64,000 nucleotides of DNA from Micromonospora marina (GTDB lineage Bacteria > Actinomycetota > Actinomycetes > Mycobacteriales > Micromonosporaceae). The stretch is taken from contig NZ_FMCV01000003.1 of assembly GCF_900091565.1 (NCBI RefSeq), positions 124,001 to 188,000 of the forward strand, given 5' to 3'. The position numbers and the translations under genes are program-made. Positions 18,330 through 26,237 of this stretch are shown here, one piece after another. Positions within the stretch are counted from its first letter, which is position 1. Each line of letters opens with the position of its first letter. The notes under the pieces are model-generated. The model made no database searches. It was not told the DNA's origin and saw only the letters and a list, made by a program, of their open reading frames with translations.

Positions 18330-18784
18330 CGCCGGCAGGTGAGGACGACAGGAGAAGCAGGTCATGGCAGTCGATCCCATCGGTGCTGGCAGCGCTCTCG
18401 GCAGCGGCGCTGCTCGTCACCGGCTGCGCCAGTCAGCCGCGTGACCCCCAGCCGACCCCGGAGCCGACCCCCACGGTCCGGCTGGGCACTGTCGCCCGCG
18501 CCGAGGTGGGTGCGCGACTCACCGTGACCGCCACCGTCGACCGTGTCGTCACCGGCACCGCCTTCGTGGTGCGCGACGTCGACTTCACCGACGGGAAGCT
18601 GCTGGTGCTGTCCGCCGGCAAGGCCACCGCGGAACCCCCGCAGTTGGTGACAGTGGTCGGCACCGTCGTCGACTTCTCGTACCGCGACCTGTCCGGCCGC
18701 TACGAACTCGGGCCCCCGGATGCGTACCGCGACTTCGAGGGCGGCCGCGCGCTCGTCGCCGAGGACGTGACCGTGTGGAAGTGA
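18326..18784 (+). CDS. Putative lipoprotein, 152 residues
   Basis: GTG 18326 overlaps the BON gene stop. After a basic start (TPAGEDDRRSRSW) comes a hydrophobic stretch and the lipobox LLVTGCAS. A Pro/Thr spacer (PTPEPTPTVRLGTV) leads to a compact beta-rich domain (ARLTVTATVDRVVTGTAFVV ... LVTVVGTVVDFSYRDLSGRY) that resembles an OB-like fold. No family name is certain. Coupling to the BON gene suggests a shared envelope role. Confidence 0.65.
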   Translation: MTPAGEDDRRSRSWQSIPSVLAALSAAALLVTGCASQPRDPQPTPEPTPTVRLGTVARAEVGARLTVTATVDRVVTGTAFVVRDVDFTDGKLLVLSAGKATAEPPQLVTVVGTVVDFSYRDLSGRYELGPPDAYRDFEGGRALVAEDVTVWK

Positions 18785-18791
18785 CGGGTCG

Positions 18792-18974
18792 CTAGTTGTC
18801 GAGTCGGTCGCGTAGGTCGTCGACCTGCTGCTGGAGCCGGTCCACGGCGCTGTCGTCGTTGAGGAACGTGGTGATGCCCGCGCCGAGCGCCAGTCCGAGC
18901 AGCAGGGCGAGCACGCTCAGGACGAGGCCGGCGACGGCCACGCCCCGGCCGGTCACTGCGGGTCGGGCGGCCAT
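18792..18974 (-). CDS. Small membrane protein, 60 residues
   Basis: One strong membrane helix (VAVAGLVLSVLALLLGLALG) is followed by a short acidic coiled-coil tail (SAVDRLQQQVDDLRDRLDN) that probably faces one side of the membrane and could oligomerise. Codon use fits a real gene. It is convergent with the lipoprotein gene. Function unknown. Confidence 0.55.
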   Translation of the reverse strand: MAARPAVTGRGVAVAGLVLSVLALLLGLALGAGITTFLNDDSAVDRLQQQVDDLRDRLDN

Positions 18975-19069
18975 CTTGAGTCCGGCGATGCCCAGGATGA
19001 TGCCGGCACTCCCTCCGGTACGCCGTGCGCCGCGGACTCGTAGCCGCCGCCTTCCCCGCTACCGGCGAC

Positions 19070-20278
19070 TCATGCGTCCCGGTTCACGATCCTGCGGGCG
19101 ATGTCGGGCAGATGCTCCGGCAACGCCACGGCACGCAGGTCGGCCAGCACGTCGTCCAGGAGGCGGGTGATCCGCGGCTGGTCGCGTCCCGCCCGCCGGA
19201 CGTCGTCGACAGCGACCGCGAGGAAGCCGTCGAAGTCCTGCGTCCGTGCCCGTACGCGTGGAGTGCCGTCGGGATCGTCGACGAACATGCGGTGACCGGG
19301 CCGGCCGGCCAGGCGGCGCAGCAGGTCGTGCATCTCCTGGACGCTGCGGACCGCGGTGGTGGTGTCGTTGATTCCGGGTGACAGGGCCCGCTCGGCGATG
19401 TCGGTCAGCTGCCGGAACCCGAACCCGACGTCCTGGCCCAGGGTCCGTTCGACGTCGAGGCTCACCGCGACGCATGCCCGTACCTCCGGCACGGTCCCGG
19501 GGAAGGCATCACCGGGCAGCGGGTGGACCGCGATCAGCGGTTGCCCGGCCACCACGAAGTCGCCCGGCGCGGGCAGGACCGACAGGGCGCAGTCGTGCTC
19601 GCGGGCCAGCGCGGCGAGCCGGTCGAGGTCGACGTGCTCGACCATGCCGGGTTGGGCCGCGGCGATCACCTGCACCGGCGGTGGCAGCGGCGTGACGGGC
19701 GCGGCGGCCGGGCCGACCGGATACTGTTCCTCGATCACGCGGCGGGACTGGGCACCGACCGCAGCGATGATGTGCGAGACCCGCATGACAGTGGTGACGT
19801 GGTGCAGGTAGTAGACGAACAGCCCGCTGCTGGCGAGCACGAGCGTCATCGTCACGGCGAGGGACAGTTCGGGCAGCCGGGCATCGGCGTCGGCCGGCAG
19901 CGCCGCCAGCACCACCATGGCGAACAGCGCGGTCGCCAGGAAGGTACCCAGTGCGGCCTGCGTGATTCGGTCCTGCAGGAAGGTCCGCAGCACCCGGGGG
20001 GAGTACTGGCTGCTGGCCAGCTGCACAGCCACCATGGTGATGGAGAAGACGAGCGCGGTGAACGAGATCATCGCGGTGATGATCGACGACAGCAACGACC
20101 GGGCACCGGCCACACTGCTGGGCAGGAAACCGCCGGTCGGCAGGCCCAGTCGCAGCTCGGCCACCGACAGACCGAGGGCCAGCAACACGGCTCCCGCGGC
20201 GAACGCCGCCGGCACCAGCCAGAATCCCGACCACGCCGCCGCCAGCCGGGACCGGAGGGTACGCGGAGCGCTGCTCAT
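19070..20278 (-). CDS. DUF2254 family membrane protein
   Basis: A 402-residue protein starting at ATG 20278 (MSSAPRTLRSRLAAAWSGFW). Four membrane helices fill the first ~180 residues, including SIITAMISFTALVFSITMVAVQLASSQYSPRVLR, which is the hallmark of DUF2254. The soluble C-terminal part has the conserved RQLTDIAERALSPGINDTTTA. No biochemical role is established for the family. Monocistronic; 254 bases separate it from the divergent GNAT gene. Confidence 0.85.
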   Translation of the reverse strand: MSSAPRTLRSRLAAAWSGFWLVPAAFAAGAVLLALGLSVAELRLGLPTGGFLPSSVAGARSLLSSIITAMISFTALVFSITMVAVQLASSQYSPRVLRTFLQDRITQAALGTFLATALFAMVVLAALPADADARLPELSLAVTMTLVLASSGLFVYYLHHVTTVMRVSHIIAAVGAQSRRVIEEQYPVGPAAAPVTPLPPPVQVIAAAQPGMVEHVDLDRLAALAREHDCALSVLPAPGDFVVAGQPLIAVHPLPGDAFPGTVPEVRACVAVSLDVERTLGQDVGFGFRQLTDIAERALSPGINDTTTAVRSVQEMHDLLRRLAGRPGHRMFVDDPDGTPRVRARTQDFDGFLAVAVDDVRRAGRDQPRITRLLDDVLADLRAVALPEHLPDIARRIVNRDA

Positions 20279-20532
20279 GCCGCCGTAGTTCCCCGGCGCG
20301 TGCCTTTTGCATGCCTGCCGACGGGTCTGTTTACCCGAGGGGCGACCCCGACCGGACGCACGCGGGTCACGCTGCCGGCGATGGACTGGCTGTGGACGCA
20401 GGACGTGCTGCCGAGGACCCCGGTCTGGGTGTACTGAGCGCACTCCCCGGTGAACCGTCGCGAGGCGCCCCGATCCTGCGTATCGGCGGGCGGCGGGGGT
20501 ATGCGCCAGCATCGGACGGGAGGTGGTGAGCC

Positions 20533-21285
20533 ATGAGGCTTCCTGGCAGGATCGTCGACGACCTGCGGTCGGACGTGGTGGCGCCGCCACCGGTCGACGA
20601 GGTGGCGGCAGGGCGACTCCTCGTACGCGCGGCGGAGCATCAGGATCTCGCCGGCATGTCCAGGGCACACGTCGACCTCCTCCCGATCGGGCTCTTTCCG
20701 TCCCTCGGAGCCCGGTTCGTCCGGCGATGGCACCGTACCTACCTGAACTCGCGGCACGGTCTGGGCCTGGTCGCCGTCGACGCCGGATCGAACGGTGCGG
20801 TGGTCGGGTTCGTTCTGGGCACCAGCGACCAGGTGGCGTACGCGAGCGGGTTGGCCGCCGACCGGCGGGCGCTCTGCTCCCTGGCGCTCGCCGGCCTCAT
20901 GGCGATGGCCGTCCGGCCGCGCGTGGCGGGCCGTCTGCTGCGGTCGCGGGTACGGCCGTGGACCCGCCGGTACCTGCGCCGGCGGGTGCCCGCGTCGGCG
21001 CCGGACGGGCCGGCTGCGGCCGGGCAGGTGGCCGTGTTGAGCGCGCTGGCCGTGCATCCGCAGTGGCGCCGCAGCGGGGTGGGCGTGGCGCTGGTGGCTC
21101 ACTTCCTCACCTCGGCCCGCAGCGCGGGCGCGATCCGGGCCGAGGCGGAGACCTCGACCGGATCCCACGGCGCGACCAGCTTCTACGAGCGGTTGGGCTG
21201 GGCAGCCGGCACGGCGCGGTACGCGCCGGACGGCGACGTGGTGCGCACGTACCACCGTCGTCTCGCGGAGACGCGCGAGGGCTGA
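20533..21285 (+). CDS. GNAT-family N-acetyltransferase
   Basis: A 250-residue GNAT enzyme. The acetyl-CoA motif A is VAVLSALAVHPQWRRSGVGVALV near residues 169-191; motif B contains GATSFYERLGWAAG near 216. A hydrophobic/Arg-rich middle insert (SLALAGLMAMAVRPRVAGRLLRS, 118-140) is unusual for GNATs and might associate with membrane. GGAGGTGG lies before the ATG. Substrate unknown. Confidence 0.78.
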   Translation: MRLPGRIVDDLRSDVVAPPPVDEVAAGRLLVRAAEHQDLAGMSRAHVDLLPIGLFPSLGARFVRRWHRTYLNSRHGLGLVAVDAGSNGAVVGFVLGTSDQVAYASGLAADRRALCSLALAGLMAMAVRPRVAGRLLRSRVRPWTRRYLRRRVPASAPDGPAAAGQVAVLSALAVHPQWRRSGVGVALVAHFLTSARSAGAIRAEAETSTGSHGATSFYERLGWAAGTARYAPDGDVVRTYHRRLAETREG

Positions 21286-21356
21286 CCGCATCATCACCGC
21301 TCTGCAGGCGCTTGCGTCGGCGGGTTCCCGGTCCGCTACCCGGCCGACGGCGGCGC

Positions 21357-22466
21357 TCACTCGTCCGGTTGGCGGCGCTCGTCCTCGGCGCGCTCCCGGC
21401 TGAGGAAGAACGCGCCGAGCGCGCCGGCCAGCGTGCCGAACACCGCTACCGAGTACGCGGCCAGCACCAGCTCCAGGATCTGCGCGAACGTGTCGTCCCC
21501 GGGCAGCGGTTCACCGGTGATGGTGGTGAAGGCCGCGTCGTGCAGGGCCCGGGGGAGGCTGCGGTAGGAGCCGGTGACGACGAGCAGCTGCCCGGCCGCG
21601 AGGATCACGGCGATGGTCACCACGGCGAGCCATGCCAGCCGGTCGGTGAGCAGCCGGCCGGCAGAGCGGGATCCGCGGATCGCGGCCGCGACGACGCCGC
21701 CGCCCCGGGCCGCCCGCAATGCGCTCGCGGCGCGCAGGAACCGCAGGAACGGCACCGCCAGGAAGATCAGTTGCCACCAGTTGTGTTTCCAGAACTCGCC
21801 GGCACGGTGACGGGCGAGCCAGGCGCGGAGCGTGAACTCGGCGACGAAGACCGCCCACAGGATCCAGCTCGTGACGGTGAGCACGGTGCTGAGCGGCTCG
21901 TCGTGGACGACCGCCTGGGCCAGGACGAGCAGCAGGAAGATCAGCCCCAGGACGCCCATCGGCTTGTCCAGCCGGCGGGCGAGGCCGTTGAGGCGGGCGT
22001 CCTCCTCGCGGTGTCGCCGGCCGGGATCGTCGCTCACCCTGCCGCAGCCTACCCGCGCGCCGGTCCGGGAACCTCCGGTCGCGGCGGGACCGCCTCGCAG
22101 ATACTCCTTCCGCCACGCGCTGACGGCCTCCTCGGCGGCGCGGACCACGTTGCCGAGCGCGACGAAGCCGGTCCAGCACCACCACAGCAGCGTCACCACG
22201 ACGACACCGGACACCACCTCCGCGACCGCCGGGTCGCGGGCCACGGGCCCGGTGACGTTGAGGAAGGCGAAGACGAAGATCAGGTCGTAGCACAGCTCCA
22301 GGCGGGTGGCCCGGCTGCCCGGAGCGACCGGCATCAGCCACCGGGACCGGCGCAGACGTGGCGGGCTGCACCCCCGGCGGGTCTCGGGCACCGGGCGGGG
22401 GCGGGTCCCTGCTTCGCCGTCGCGCCCGCCGAGCGGGATCCGCCTCCCCGGCTGCCGCGTGGTCAC
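21357..22466 (-). CDS. Open frame joining an LtrA N-terminal fragment to an ion-channel-like protein
   Basis: Residues about 50-120 (RATRLELCYDLIFVFAFLNV, LLWWCWTGFVALGNVVRA) match the start of low-temperature-requirement A proteins, which normally continue for another ~260 residues. Here the frame switches after a low-complexity stretch to a voltage-gated-channel-like part: SDDPGRRHREEDARLNGLAR, helices, an Arg-rich S4-like segment (FLRFLRAASALRAARGGG) and a pore region reading TTITGEPL where K+ channels have TVGYGD. A GTG at 22037 would start the channel alone (226 residues) and I consider that likely. GTG 22466 overlaps the DUF421 stop, so the LtrA part is translationally coupled. Confidence 0.6.
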   Translation of the reverse strand: MTTRQPGRRIPLGGRDGEAGTRPRPVPETRRGCSPPRLRRSRWLMPVAPGSRATRLELCYDLIFVFAFLNVTGPVARDPAVAEVVSGVVVVTLLWWCWTGFVALGNVVRAAEEAVSAWRKEYLRGGPAATGGSRTGARVGCGRVSDDPGRRHREEDARLNGLARRLDKPMGVLGLIFLLLVLAQAVVHDEPLSTVLTVTSWILWAVFVAEFTLRAWLARHRAGEFWKHNWWQLIFLAVPFLRFLRAASALRAARGGGVVAAAIRGSRSAGRLLTDRLAWLAVVTIAVILAAGQLLVVTGSYRSLPRALHDAAFTTITGEPLPGDDTFAQILELVLAAYSVAVFGTLAGALGAFFLSRERAEDERRQPDE

Positions 22467-22990
22467 CCATCGGGCCGCGCCGTCGCGTCGGGCACGTCCG
22501 CGAGGCTGCTGCCGTCGCCCAGCCGGCCGCGGGTGATGACGCTGAGGCTTCCGTCGGTCTCCAGCACCACCGCCGCGAGGTCACCCAGATCGCCGGTGCC
22601 CTGGCTGCGTGCGGCCTGCCGGATCTCGCTCTCCGCCACCCGGACGCCGCGCATGGCCTCGTACCGGAGCCGCCCGTCGCGCAGCAGCAGGGTCGGGCGT
22701 GCCTTGAGCAGCAGCTGCGACCACGGCCAACGGACCGCGAGCAGCGCGGCTCCGTACTGCAGGCCGACCAGCAGAACCAGCGCGAGGATCCCCTCGACCA
22801 GGGAGACGTCCCGGGACAGCAGGATCGTCGCCAGGGTCGAACCCAGCGCCACGGTGACCACGAAGTCGAAAGCGTTGAGCTTGGACAGCGTCCGCTTCCC
22901 GGACACCCGCAGGATCACCACCAGGGCCGGATAGACGAGCAGTGCGACGACGAGCAGACGCAGCAGGTCCGCGGGGTTCTTCCACACCAT
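22463..22990 (-). CDS. DUF421 (YetF-like) membrane protein
   Basis: A 175-residue protein with three N-terminal helices and the DUF421 signature VSGKRTLSKLNAFDFVVTVALGS near residue 28. The cytoplasmic domain continues RPTLLLRDGRLRYEAMRGVRVAESEIRQAARSQG. YetF proteins are membrane proteins of spore-forming and other Gram-positives without a clear biochemical role. The stop overlaps the following open frame. Confidence 0.85.
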   Translation of the reverse strand: MVWKNPADLLRLLVVALLVYPALVVILRVSGKRTLSKLNAFDFVVTVALGSTLATILLSRDVSLVEGILALVLLVGLQYGAALLAVRWPWSQLLLKARPTLLLRDGRLRYEAMRGVRVAESEIRQAARSQGTGDLGDLAAVVLETDGSLSVITRGRLGDGSSLADVPDATARPDG

Positions 22991-23049
22991 TGCGTGGAGC
23001 TACCCAGGTGGTCCGGCCCTTATCCGCCACGAGCCGGACCACCTGGCGC

Positions 23050-23399
23050 GGACGCGGCACTCAGCCCGATGATCGCTGTCGCTTCGGTCTCCACCACGAA
23101 CTCGGGCCTACAGAGAGCCTGCACGCCGATGATGTTGCGCAACGCGGCGTGGTCTCCCTCTCGGCACCAGCTTCGCCCAGCACGGTGACGGCCACGACGA
23201 CGCCGTTGACGACAGTGGCCGTCACGGTGCGGGTCACTGCCTGCGCCGCAGCCTCGGCACCCCAGTCATCGCGTTCGAGTTCCCTCGCCCGCGTGATCAC
23301 CGACGAGGTCCAGGGGATCTCGCGGTGGAACTGCGGGAGGGTTCCGCTCGCCGAGAGCAGGGGCGACGCACGAGCCGCTGACGCGGTACGTCGCACCAA
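23050..23399 (-). pseudogene. RidA-like remnant, frameshifted
   Basis: On the minus strand one frame reads EGDHAALRNIIGVQALCRP then EFVVETEATAIIGL, which resembles the C-terminal half of RidA (endoribonuclease L-PSP) proteins. The part upstream in another frame (GAEAAAQAVTRTVTATVVNG, VLGEAGAERE) does not connect in frame. I read this as a decayed gene with at least one frameshift around 23150-23170. No intact gene occupies 22991-23482. Confidence 0.35.
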
Positions 23400-23482
23400 C
23401 AGGGCCGGGTCTTGGGCCTCGCCGGCCTCCCGGCCGCCGGGCCGGCGCCGCCGTGGTACGGGGGCCGCCCGGGGTGCCCGGC

Positions 23483-24040
23483 TCAGGCCGGCGAGTGGCT
23501 CGCCTCGAACCGCTCGCGGGTCAGGAACGCCAGCTGTGCCCGCTTGTCCGGCATGTCGATCTCGGACGCGAAGGTGAAGCCCTCGGTCCGCAGCCGTCGC
23601 AGCGCTGCCTCGTTGCGCACGTCCGGCTCGACCACGATGCGCCGTGCGGCGGGATCCCGCAGGAGGAACCGGGCCAGTGCCGGACCGATGGCGGTGGTGA
23701 GGCCGCGGGCGTAGCGCCGGGGCGGGTTGAGCAACAGGTGCATCCCGACGTCCCCGGGCTGGACCGGGTAGCGTTCGCCGACCGGGTCCGCCTTGGGGCG
23801 GTAGGTCTGGAACAGGCCGACCGGTTCACCGTCGAGCAGGACCAGGTACGCGTGATGGGTGTCCAGCCCGTCGAGGAAGGTGTAGATCTCGCGCACGTCG
23901 TCGAGGCTGTGTCCGCCCATTCCCCAGAACGCGTTGCGGGGCAGGGTGACCCAGCCGTGCAGCAGTTCGGCGTGCTGTTCGGGGCGCACCGGCACCAGCG
24001 CCAGGTCGCCGAGGCCGGGAATCTGTTCCTGGTAGGTCAC
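23483..24040 (-). CDS. Siderophore-type GNAT acyltransferase (AlcB/IucB/RhbD family)
   Basis: A 185-residue Acetyltransf_8 enzyme. The diagnostic run is HLLLNPPRRYARGLTTAIGP near residue 100, followed by RRIVVEPDVRNEAALRRLRTEGF. Such enzymes acylate the hydroxylamine of N-hydroxylysine or N-hydroxy-diamines in hydroxamate siderophore pathways. No N-monooxygenase gene is present in the window, so its acceptor here is unclear. It is divergent from the siderophore-interacting protein gene, with an IdeR box in the shared spacer, so it is probably iron-repressed with the rest of the locus. Confidence 0.82.
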   Translation of the reverse strand: MTYQEQIPGLGDLALVPVRPEQHAELLHGWVTLPRNAFWGMGGHSLDDVREIYTFLDGLDTHHAYLVLLDGEPVGLFQTYRPKADPVGERYPVQPGDVGMHLLLNPPRRYARGLTTAIGPALARFLLRDPAARRIVVEPDVRNEAALRRLRTEGFTFASEIDMPDKRAQLAFLTRERFEASHSPA

Positions 24041-24107
24041 GGTCTCCTCTTTCGGCGGTCGTATCGGCGAGGCTCACCCCGGGATGGCGGTTCCCCAAGC
24101 GGCAAAC

Positions 24108-24121
24108 TTAGGCTAACCTAA
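24108..24121. promoter_or_regulatory. IdeR/DmdR iron box
   Basis: TTAGGCTAACCTAA matches the core of the actinobacterial iron-dependent repressor site (TTAGGTTAGGCTAACCTAA) and lies between the divergent acyltransferase and siderophore-interacting protein genes, 33 bases upstream of the latter's GTG. Confidence 0.85.
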
Positions 24122-24154
24122 CCCGGCTGTGGCAGACCTTACCTGGAGGGGCTC

Positions 24155-24865
24155 GTGAAACGGAACTGGGAGGGCCTGGTGCTCAAGGCCATGGGGGGCC
24201 GGGACTTCCGGCTCACCGTGTTGGGCACCGAGTCGGTCGATGGGCACTACCAGCGCCTGCTCCTCGACGACGGCGGGCTGCTGGCGGCCTGCGGCACGCA
24301 CCCGACGATGTGGATCCGGCTCTGGTTCGACAACGACGGACGGGCCCACCAGCGGGCCTACACACTCGTCGACCCGGATCCGGCCACCGGAAGGTTCACA
24401 CTCGAGTTCGCCGTGCACGACGGCTGCGCCGCCCGCTGGGCGGTCGCCGCGCGGGTGGGCGACACCATCGACGCCACCGTACAGGGCAGCGCGTTCGCGC
24501 TGCCCGACCCGGCACCCGAGCACCTCTACCTGGTCGGCGACGCGGCCTCGCTGCCGGCGGTCAACAGCCTCCTCGACGCCGGCGCGGACATCCCCGCGAC
24601 GGTCTGGCTGGAGTTCGCCCACGAGGGCGAGAAGGCGCTGAGCCTGCGCACCCGCGCCCACCACGACGTGACGTGGGTGCCCCGCCGCGACGACGGCCGG
24701 CACCTGGTCGACACCGTCTGCGCGGAGCTGCCCGGCGGCGCGGCCGCGCACTACTGGGTGGCCTGCGAGGCGGCCAGTACCCGCAGCATCACCCGGCACC
24801 TGCGACGCACGCTCGGCGTCGGCAAGCACCAGCTCACCGCGCTTGCGTACTGGCGGGCCACCTGA
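24155..24865 (+). CDS. Siderophore-interacting protein (FAD-dependent ferric-siderophore reductase)
   Basis: A 236-residue SIP/ViuB-family flavoprotein. The FAD-binding motif is QRAYTLVDPDPATGRFTLEF near residue 68 (RxYT), and the NADPH-side half contains YLVGDAASLPAVNSLLD near 125 and HYWVACEAASTRSITRHLR near 205. It releases iron by reducing the imported ferric complex in the cytoplasm. The GTG start at 24155 follows GGAGGGG. The stop overlaps the ATG of the MFS gene. Confidence 0.9.
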   Translation: MKRNWEGLVLKAMGGRDFRLTVLGTESVDGHYQRLLLDDGGLLAACGTHPTMWIRLWFDNDGRAHQRAYTLVDPDPATGRFTLEFAVHDGCAARWAVAARVGDTIDATVQGSAFALPDPAPEHLYLVGDAASLPAVNSLLDAGADIPATVWLEFAHEGEKALSLRTRAHHDVTWVPRRDDGRHLVDTVCAELPGGAAAHYWVACEAASTRSITRHLRRTLGVGKHQLTALAYWRAT

Positions 24866-26106
24866 TGGGCAGCCTCGGGATCCTCACCTCGCTCTACGTC
24901 ACGCAGTATCTCGGCATCGGCTTCATCACGGTCGGGCTGACCGCGATCCTCCGCGACGGCGGCACCTCGCTGGACACGCTGGCGTTGCTCCAGGTGGTCG
25001 GCCTGATCTGGCCGATCAAGTTCCTCTGGGCGCCGCTGCTCGACCGCTACGGCTCCCGGCACCGTGGCCACTACCGCTCCTGGCTGCTGGTGCTCCAGGC
25101 CGCGCTGGTGCTGACCCTGCTGGCGCTGTTGCCCTTCTCCCGGCCGGCCGACCAACTCGGCCCGGTCATCGGCGTCTGCGCCGCGTTCGTGTTCTTCTCC
25201 GCCACCCAGGACATCGCCGCCGACGCCGTCGCGGTGCGCCTGCTGGCCGCGTCGGAGCGGGGCACCGGCAACGGCATCCAGGTGGCCGCCAGCTACCTGG
25301 GGAACCTGCTCGGGGGCGGCGCGTGCGTACTGGTGTACGACCGTTTCGGCTGGGCCGCGGCAATCGGCCTGCTGGCCGCGCTGACGGCCGTCGGGCTGCT
25401 GGTGGTCTGGCAGTTCCGGGAACCGGAGCGCATCGACCGGGTCGTGCGCATCGGCACGGCCTACCGGGCGCTGGTGTCGGTGTTCGGGCAGCCCGGCTGC
25501 CGGTGGTGGACCTTCGGCGTGGTGCCGCTGGTCTACGTGGGCGCCGGGATGGCGTACGCGCTGGTGACGCCCGCGCTGGTGGACGCCGGCTGGTCGCTGG
25601 GCCGGATCGGTGTGGTGACCGGCGTGGTGACCAGCGTGCCGGCGATCGCGGCCGGCCTGGTCGCCGGTCTCGGGGTGGGCCGCTTCGGCCGCGCCGGCGT
25701 CCTGGTGGCCGGCGGGGTCGCCCTCGCGCTGTCCACGGTGGCGCTGCTGCCGCTGATGAACGGCCGCGCGCCGCTCGCCGGCACGGTCGCCGCGCTCTGC
25801 TCCTTCCTGGCCGCGTACACGATCGCCAACGTGGTGCTCTACACGGTCAACATGGACTACTCCCGGCCGGGCAGCGGGGGCACCGACTTCACCGTGCTGT
25901 CGTCGTTCGGGCTGGTCTGCTCGTTCGTGGCCGCCTCGATCGGGCTCGCCGCCGCCGAGCGGTTCGGCTACCCGGCCGTCGCGCTGGCCTCGCTGGTGCT
26001 CGTCGCGGCCGGGGTGGCGGTCGGCGTGACGCACCAGCGCCGGTTCCCGCCGTCCGGGCCGGCGATCCGGGCCGCTCACCCGCGGGCGGACCTGCTCGCC
26101 GGGTAA
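24865..26106 (+). CDS. MFS transporter, siderophore-associated
   Basis: A 413-residue 12-helix major facilitator protein. The loop LDRYGSRHRGHYRSWLL and the FFSATQDIAADAVAVRLL stretch in helix 4-5 are typical of the AmpG/Arn-like group of MFS proteins, which are importers. Coupled by one base to the siderophore-interacting reductase, it most likely imports the ferric siderophore or moves a precursor (inference). The alternative is export. The end of the gene is followed by 131 bases before the next transporter. Confidence 0.8.
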   Translation: MGSLGILTSLYVTQYLGIGFITVGLTAILRDGGTSLDTLALLQVVGLIWPIKFLWAPLLDRYGSRHRGHYRSWLLVLQAALVLTLLALLPFSRPADQLGPVIGVCAAFVFFSATQDIAADAVAVRLLAASERGTGNGIQVAASYLGNLLGGGACVLVYDRFGWAAAIGLLAALTAVGLLVVWQFREPERIDRVVRIGTAYRALVSVFGQPGCRWWTFGVVPLVYVGAGMAYALVTPALVDAGWSLGRIGVVTGVVTSVPAIAAGLVAGLGVGRFGRAGVLVAGGVALALSTVALLPLMNGRAPLAGTVAALCSFLAAYTIANVVLYTVNMDYSRPGSGGTDFTVLSSFGLVCSFVAASIGLAAAERFGYPAVALASLVLVAAGVAVGVTHQRRFPPSGPAIRAAHPRADLLAG

Positions 26107-26237
26107 GGCCGCCCGATCTGATCGCCGCGGCAGTCGCCGCGCGTCCCGTCCGCACTACCGCTGGGAAGTCGCATGAGTTCGATCGGGAGCCCGGCCGTCC
26201 GGCTCACCCGTCTCGTACCGGCGCCGGTGCCGGCAGC

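Noticed and set aside
20379..20437. Very short plus-strand frame (MDWLWTQDVLPRTPVWVY)
   Set aside because: Trp-rich and curious, but there is no ribosome-binding site and it lies inside a divergent promoter region.
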